From Ciona intestinalis (lineage: Eukaryota; Chordata; Ascidiacea; Phlebobranchia; Cionidae), in contig NW_004190423.2 in assembly GCF_000224145.3 (NCBI RefSeq), forward strand, positions 65,494 to 129,493: a DNA stretch of 64,000 nucleotides, written 5' to 3'. Under the pieces are notes generated by a model. It made no database searches. It saw nothing but the letters and a program-made list of their open reading frames with translations, and was not told where the DNA came from. The stretch's first letter is position 1. Every line of letters starts with the position of its first letter. This document shows, one piece after another, positions 59,095 to 64,000 of this stretch. Both the position numbers and the translations under genes were made by a program.

Positions 59095-59350
59095 AGGTAG
59101 AGCATATCAAACTCTGTCTGTTTATTAACCACAGTAGGGTTGTGGCATTATAAACTTCGTTAGCAATTACTAGCGCTGCGTTTCGTATACAGAACTATTT
59201 CTTTAACACAGGAATTTATGCTTTAAGAATAGTTGCATTGAGGTATATTTAAATTCCGTTTGTTTGTTAGCTTCAGTTGTGTTACGACAACCAATAAACT
59301 TTGTTAACAGTTGATGTATAAGAGTTGCTTCTCTGTATGAAAGATTTAAA
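59095..59350 (+). promoter_or_regulatory. Putative promoter/5' region of NTase gene D
   Basis: Matches 46330-46587 before gene A: GTAGGGTTGTGGCATTATAA, GCGCTGCGTTTCGTATACAG, and TTAACAGTTGATGTATAAGA then GTTGCTTCTCTGTATGAAAG directly before ATGGCATC. TATAAACTTCGTTAGC at 59149 and AATAAACTTTGTTAAC at 59292 are candidate TATA-like elements. Confidence 0.45.
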
Positions 59351-61713
59351 ATGGCATCAACTGAACATGACTTTATACAAGATGAGGTTGGTGACGAGGA
59401 AAAGATTCTTGCCCAAAAGTTAAAGGATTTGTGTGATTCTGATGGGAAAGAAATGAAAGAAACTGAACTAAAAGCAGCTGTGGTACTCTATGAGTTGGCC
59501 AAGATTTATGAAAATAAACCTGACTATAAAATGTTGAACATGACACGTAGTGCAGCTCTGTATAACGCTGCTATTGTGAGGGATCCAGATAATCAAATAT
59601 TTAAAGATGAACTTAAAGCTTTGTGCTTAGCAGTTCTGGTGAAATTCAGATGCGGCAAAGCTTGACGCTGATTTGATTTCTTTGGCAGCTGAGGTGAAAG
59701 AAGAACTAGATAAGCTTCGAGAAGACTTTGGCAAAAGTTATAATCAGCTTGAAATAATCCCAGACCACGTAGAAGGTGATCAACTAATTGAACAAAGAAA
59801 GAAAGTATCAGATATTAAAAACATTCAACAAGAAGTTACGAGAAGCTACACCGAGTTAATGAGGTTTATTTCTGATAAATGCATCAAGATTATGGGAGAA
59901 CCACCACCATGCAAATATGCTGTAGTGGGATTGGGTTCCTTGGCACGATCGGAAATCACTCTGTACTCAGATTTCGAACACATCATTGTCCTTGATAATG
60001 ATGATGCCAAGATGGAAGATCAGGAGATGATCATGAAGTACTTCAGATGGTTCACCACAATCTTCAACATCATCTTAATCAACCTCGGAGAAACCATGAT
60101 CAACTGTGTTGCAATTCCAAGTATAAACCCAAGGTATAGAGACTGGTTTACAGACATTGTTACACCAAATGGGGTCGCATTTGATGGAATGGTAGCCCAC
60201 GCTTGCATACGCCCACTTGGGCGACCAGCAACTAAAAACAAACCCTGGAAAACTGAATTTATTAAACCAGTTGATGAAATGGTTCAATACTTGGATAGCG
60301 ATGAACAAGTAAAGCAAGGATACCATGTGGCTGAAGTTTTATCCAGGGCTTGCTTTATAGCTGGTGATAAAGTAATTTGTGTTAAATATCAAGAACAAGC
60401 TCATCAACAGATTAAAGAAAATGATGAAAAAAATAAGTTCTCAACTGTGTCCAAACAAATAGAGAAAAGTTTGCAAAATTTTTACATGGTGAATATACAT
60501 GCTAATCCATTTTCATGTTTGCAAAACTACAACATGAAGAGAGCAATCTACCGAGGTGCAACCATCTTTATATCATACATCGGTAGACTGCGTTCACTAC
60601 AAGCTTCATCTTGCTTTGATGTCATTGATGAATTGGAAGAAAAAGGCAAATGCAGTGAAGAGGTGGCGGACCAACTCCGGTTCATGGTGGCAGTGGCTTG
60701 TGAGGTTCGCGCAAAAGTATATCATTCACAGGGACAACAAGTTGATGATTTTATGGAAGGTTCTACTGGTGAGGAACTTATATCTGGTTTAATTAAAATT
60801 GTTGGAAAAACAAAGCCTTGTCTCTTTCACCATGAGTGTAATGTTCATGCAACAATTGCTAAAAGAATATATAGCAGATTACCGTACATGGTCATTAGAA
60901 TGGCTTGTTATGGCGGATCCTGTTAGACTTAAAATGAAATCTTTATCTGTTCTCGTGTTATATAAAGATGTGGTGGAACTTGCCAAACAAACAAATTTCT
61001 CGCCACAACTCGGTGAAGTGCCGTTTGATATTGATATTGTTACAGTTGCATTTATGTGCAAGGAATATGATCTGGTTATTGATATTTGTTCAAACGTTAA
61101 CCAATCTGAGATTACAGAAGATCAGATGTTTGCGTACAAAGTTTATGAATTGGCCAGCATTGTAAAACGATCATACAACAAAGAGACAAAATCTTTTGAA
61201 GGTTTAAGATCAGAAGTTGAAGCCAAGATCCAGGAATTGGAAAAAATGTCGAAAAATGTTGAATCAAGCAAAAAAAAGTTTACGCAGCTTCAAAGCCTTT
61301 TAACATATTCTGAAACCTTGTTGTTGCTCAACGATGGTAGATTTTCCAACATTCACACACTTTGGAAAAAGCTCTTAAAATCGAAGGACCTTACCTATGA
61401 TATAAAAACCACACATTTGTGTGTTTATGCCCAAGTTCTGGTGGACAATAGAAAACCCACAGAAGGATTGAAACTACTGGATGAAGCCAAACAATTGATG
61501 CAATCGTACAAGAATACAACAACAGTGGTGCACAGGCAACTATATCTTGCATATGCAGTTTACTACAGTTACACCGGCAGATATTACGAGGCATTGATAT
61601 GTTGGTTGGAATATGCAAGAATTTGTAACGAGCTTGAGCAACCAATGTCAATTGAAATACAAAAAATAAGACTATGTTTCAACCTGGCAAAATTCCAGCA
61701 CTATTGGTTTTAA
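59351..61713 (+). CDS. NTase gene D: DUF294-like nucleotidyltransferase with TPR-like tail (most complete)
   Basis: The only copy with both ends in view, about 785 codons. ATG 59351 begins MASTEHDFIQDEVGDEEKI. N-terminal helices follow, then the NTase signature VGLGSLARSEITLYSDFEH with GS and S-D-F-E, INLGET, DWFTDIVTPNGV, MVAHACIRPLGR, KQGYHVAEVL. The linker is open here. The TPR-like half has CKEYDLVIDICSNVNQ, SYNKETKSFEG, TYSETLLLLNDGRF, a single module (NRKPTEGLKLLDEAKQ, YYEALICWLEYARIC) and the end AKFQHYWF. Two one-base gains break the frame: near 59640 (GTGAAATTCAG where A has GTGGAAGCAG) and near 60806 (GGAAAAACAAAG for GGAAAACAAAG). The second is in a homopolymer and could be a sequencing error. 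Function: by family the domain may transfer a nucleotide; substrate unknown. Confidence 0.8.
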
Positions 61714-61747
61714 ACACTCTAATATTTAATGAATATTCAACATGTTA

Positions 61748-62100
61748 TTGATTTAATAATTGTGTTTTAAACATGTTATATTTAATGATTGTGTATTAAA
61801 CATGTTATATTTAATAATTGTGTATTAAACATGTTATATTTAATAATTGTGTATTAAACATGTTATATTTAATAATTGTGTATTAAACATGTTATATTTA
61901 ATAATTGTGTATTAAACATGTTATATTTAATAGTTGTGTATTAAACGTGTTATATTTAATAATTGTGTATTAAACATGTTATATTTAATAGTTGTGTATT
62001 AAACGTGTTATAATTAATAATTGTGTATTGAACATGTTGTATTTAATAATTGTGTATTAAACATGTTATATTTAATAATTGTGTATTAAACATGTTATTG
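61748..62100. repeat. 29-bp minisatellite after gene D, 12 units
   Basis: Twelve units of TTGTGTATTAAACATGTTAT + ATTTAATAA with a few substitutions (GTTTTAAAC, TATTGAACA, AAACGTG). Most keep ATTAAA. Confidence 0.92.
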
Positions 62101-62370
62101 ATATATTATTTTGTATTAAATATATTAGGACACCAAGTTTAGTCAGCAAACAGATCATTATGACATCACACTTACATAAATAAAGACTATTTAACATATT
62201 CTAGAAGTTCGTTTGTTCGAGCATACAGCTATTAGAACATAGTATCAGGGAAACTTAGGTAGCGGCGGGATAAGAGCTCACAAAAGCCCGTCATGGGATT
62301 AATGTTACCTTGAACGTCTCAGTGCACAGTATTTGCGTTAGTTAAAGTATGTAACTTGCTTTATTCTTCG
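62100..62370. repeat. Duplicated 3' flank block after gene D
   Basis: Near-identical to 51760-52050 after gene B, followed in both places by TTTTATGTATGTGTTTGTAT and then the same XRN1 exon. Confidence 0.85.
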
Positions 62371-62444
62371 GTGGCGGGACAACAATTTTATGTATGTGTT
62401 TGTATAACCCTTACAGTGTATTCATAATTAGTAATGTTACTTAC

Positions 62445-62573
62445 TTATGTGGTAGATGGTATAATGTTGGAAAACCTTGGTAATATGTTGATAGTCTACA
62501 CCCAGGTAGCAAGCCTTTCGTAAAGTCACGATAATCATCGTATATCCATTGTGTTGGTGGGATGTCTTCTCGT
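62445..62573 (-). CDS. XRN1: XRN1 exon, second copy
   Basis: Same exon as 52238-52366 (QEDIPPTHWIYDDYRDFTKG, GFPTLYHLPHK), with the same splice sites and phase and one or two substitutions. It follows gene D just as the first follows gene B. Either the haplotypes were laid end to end or a real duplication carried the exon along. Confidence 0.85.
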
Positions 62574-62629
62574 CTGTGGGTGTATGGGGTTAATATGGGT
62601 ATATATAGGGGGTTATATAAAATATATAG

Positions 62630-62819
62630 TAGGGTGGGGGAAGATGGGACACCCTTTTAACTCTTTTTCTCGTCCCATTTGGTACTAAACAAAGAACATT
62701 TAAAGAATTATAAAAACTATTTTAAAGACTCCCATAGACCATTGTTAATTGTTTAAAACACGATCAGGATATCTGGATATTATGTGCTAAACGTGTCCCA
62801 TCTTCCCCACCCTACCATA
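62630..62819. mobile_element. MITE, GGTGGGGGAAGATGGGACAC family
   Basis: AGGGTGGGGGAAGATGGGAC at the left and GTGTCCCATCTTCCCCACCC at the right; counterpart of 52430-52618. Confidence 0.85.
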
Positions 62820-62965
62820 CATAGGGTTAATCCATGGGAATGGGATTAATCCATAAGCATCAGGGATCGTGGGGGCAAAACTAGTCTAATGATTTTTCGC
62901 TCCATTGCAAACTAATAATTAACATTTTTTGTGCCTTTTTTTCATTGCGATAACTAAGAATATAC
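62820..62965. repeat. Switched-orientation segment, second copy
   Basis: GTTAATCCATGGGAATGGGA then TAAGCATCAGGGATCGTGGG through GCGATAACTAAG: the reverse of 52640-52770 between the same left-hand repeat. Confidence 0.85.
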
Positions 62966-64000
62966 TTGTCCAAAACCTGTTGAAAAGGAAACAGATTGAT
63001 TTAAAGATTTTAGTTAATTAAAAGGTTGAGGTCAATGGCTGTGGAGAATGAAATTACCAGTTCGTGTGGTGTGGTCCACACAATGCTATGGAATAATGGT
63101 TGCTTCACAAGTACCCGGACCTCGTATATTAATTATTAACTGTGGAATCATATACTCTATAGTAATATAGAATCTACGATTTGTGGGGCGTGCGTAACTA
63201 CTGACATGTCCACAAGATTAGAACGTAATTAAAAAAGATTCAATGTCTTGTGGCAGATGAAACGCTAAATTATTTCTAGATTGAAATAATTTTCAACTGT
63301 AGTATTAAACCTACGGTTTGTGGGTTGTTTGCAACTGGACCACTGGACATTTGAATGGAGATTTAACATAAATTTATATCTGTTCTAGCTTTAAACAATG
63401 TTTTAATGTTCAAATATATATACCTCACTATAACTGTTATACAAGTATAAACAAGGTTACTCTTAAAGCATTAAGCCCAACTTAAAAATAATTTTTATTA
63501 ACATAGGGGAGGCTGTTTAAAGCAGTTTAGAAAAATCCTTGGCCTGGGTTGGCCTGCCCACCCTGCCACACCAGGTTTCGTGAATATATGGCTATATATA
63601 TATATATATATAAACCTATGTGGCTATACGTTTTATATACATATAACTCCCATGAAACAAAAGAGGTCTAATTGGAAGATTGAAACCACCCTGGTATCGG
63701 GGTAACCACCGGTATAAGCTCAGCGCAAGCGTTTACACTAAGTGTACGATGCATACATCCTTGGGAATATCCATATTATATGGTCCCATTATGTTGCCAC
63801 CCTTCAAAGGCCCGTTTCAGGCCTTCTTATAAACTGCTTTGTGCAGCCCGTGGTTTCCTTACAACAGTTGCGCTCGGTATATTGTCTCAATCATACCCGG
63901 ACCTCAGAGTTAAATATTAACCATATGAATATATACACGCGTGTAATATCTGAACTCCGGTTTGTGGGCTATTACTCCATCACTGATAAATTATACTTTC
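62966..64000. other. Non-coding region with related foldback fragments
   Basis: No exon recognised. Blocks TACCCGGACCTC and ACGGTTTGTGGG (63112, 63310, 63895, 63957) suggest fragments of one repeat family in both orientations. A (TA)n run lies at 63590-63612. Confidence 0.5.

Noticed and set aside
1-64000. Autonomous transposons or retroelements
   Set aside because: I found no reverse transcriptase, integrase or transposase motif; all mobile elements seen are short and non-autonomous.

Overview
The window looks like draft assembly of a tunicate genome, most likely Ciona. It is AT-rich, with short GT-AG introns, compact genes, many short MITEs and tRNA-derived SINEs, and heterozygous sequence left unmerged at gaps. 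The species is my inference. The host genes were recognised by protein similarity from memory, and exon boundaries were placed by checking splice sites and codon phase by hand.

Layout. 1-951 is an unmerged second version of the CC2D2A 5' end. 1429-6203 (-) is the N-terminal third of CC2D2A (ciliary transition zone). 7638-8160 (-) encodes a two-exon, cysteine-rich secreted peptide I cannot name. 10226-13546 (-) is VTI1A (SNARE). 13955-16237 (-) is an intronless full-length ERCC2/XPD helicase. 17097-18360 is a partial copy, and 20623-23945 the complete copy, of a six-exon glucose-6-phosphate 1-epimerase; a partial XPD copy lies at 18602-19702. 24240-25784 (-) is a single-exon THUMPD3-type tRNA methyltransferase. 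From 27008 up to 52366 (-) runs the C-terminal part of XRN1, the 5'-3' exoribonuclease, in about 28 small exons with introns full of repeats.

The most unusual region is 46588-61713 on the + strand. Four related genes (A-D) each encode a DUF294/GlnD-like nucleotidyltransferase domain followed by an alpha-helical, TPR-like region. Genes A and B lie between two consecutive XRN1 exons (52238-52366 and 45652-45784) whose phases match, so the cluster is nested antisense inside an XRN1 intron. C and D follow, then a second copy of the same XRN1 exon at 62445-62573. The copies differ in the number of C-terminal TPR-like modules, B, C and D are followed by a 29-bp minisatellite rich in ATTAAA, and every copy carries reading-frame damage, a gap, or both. 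Tandem expansion, conserved catalytic domain and variable repeat tail suggest a fast-evolving gene family; an immune or nucleotide-signalling role is only a hypothesis.

Assembly warning. Gaps are 125 or 50 N, so their sizes are nominal. Several are flanked by near-identical sequence (1-951/5451-6288; 10405-11136/11262-11993; 15143-18460/18586-21973; 27661-29169/29220-30750). These are best read as overlapping haplotype contigs placed end to end, not as true tandem duplications.
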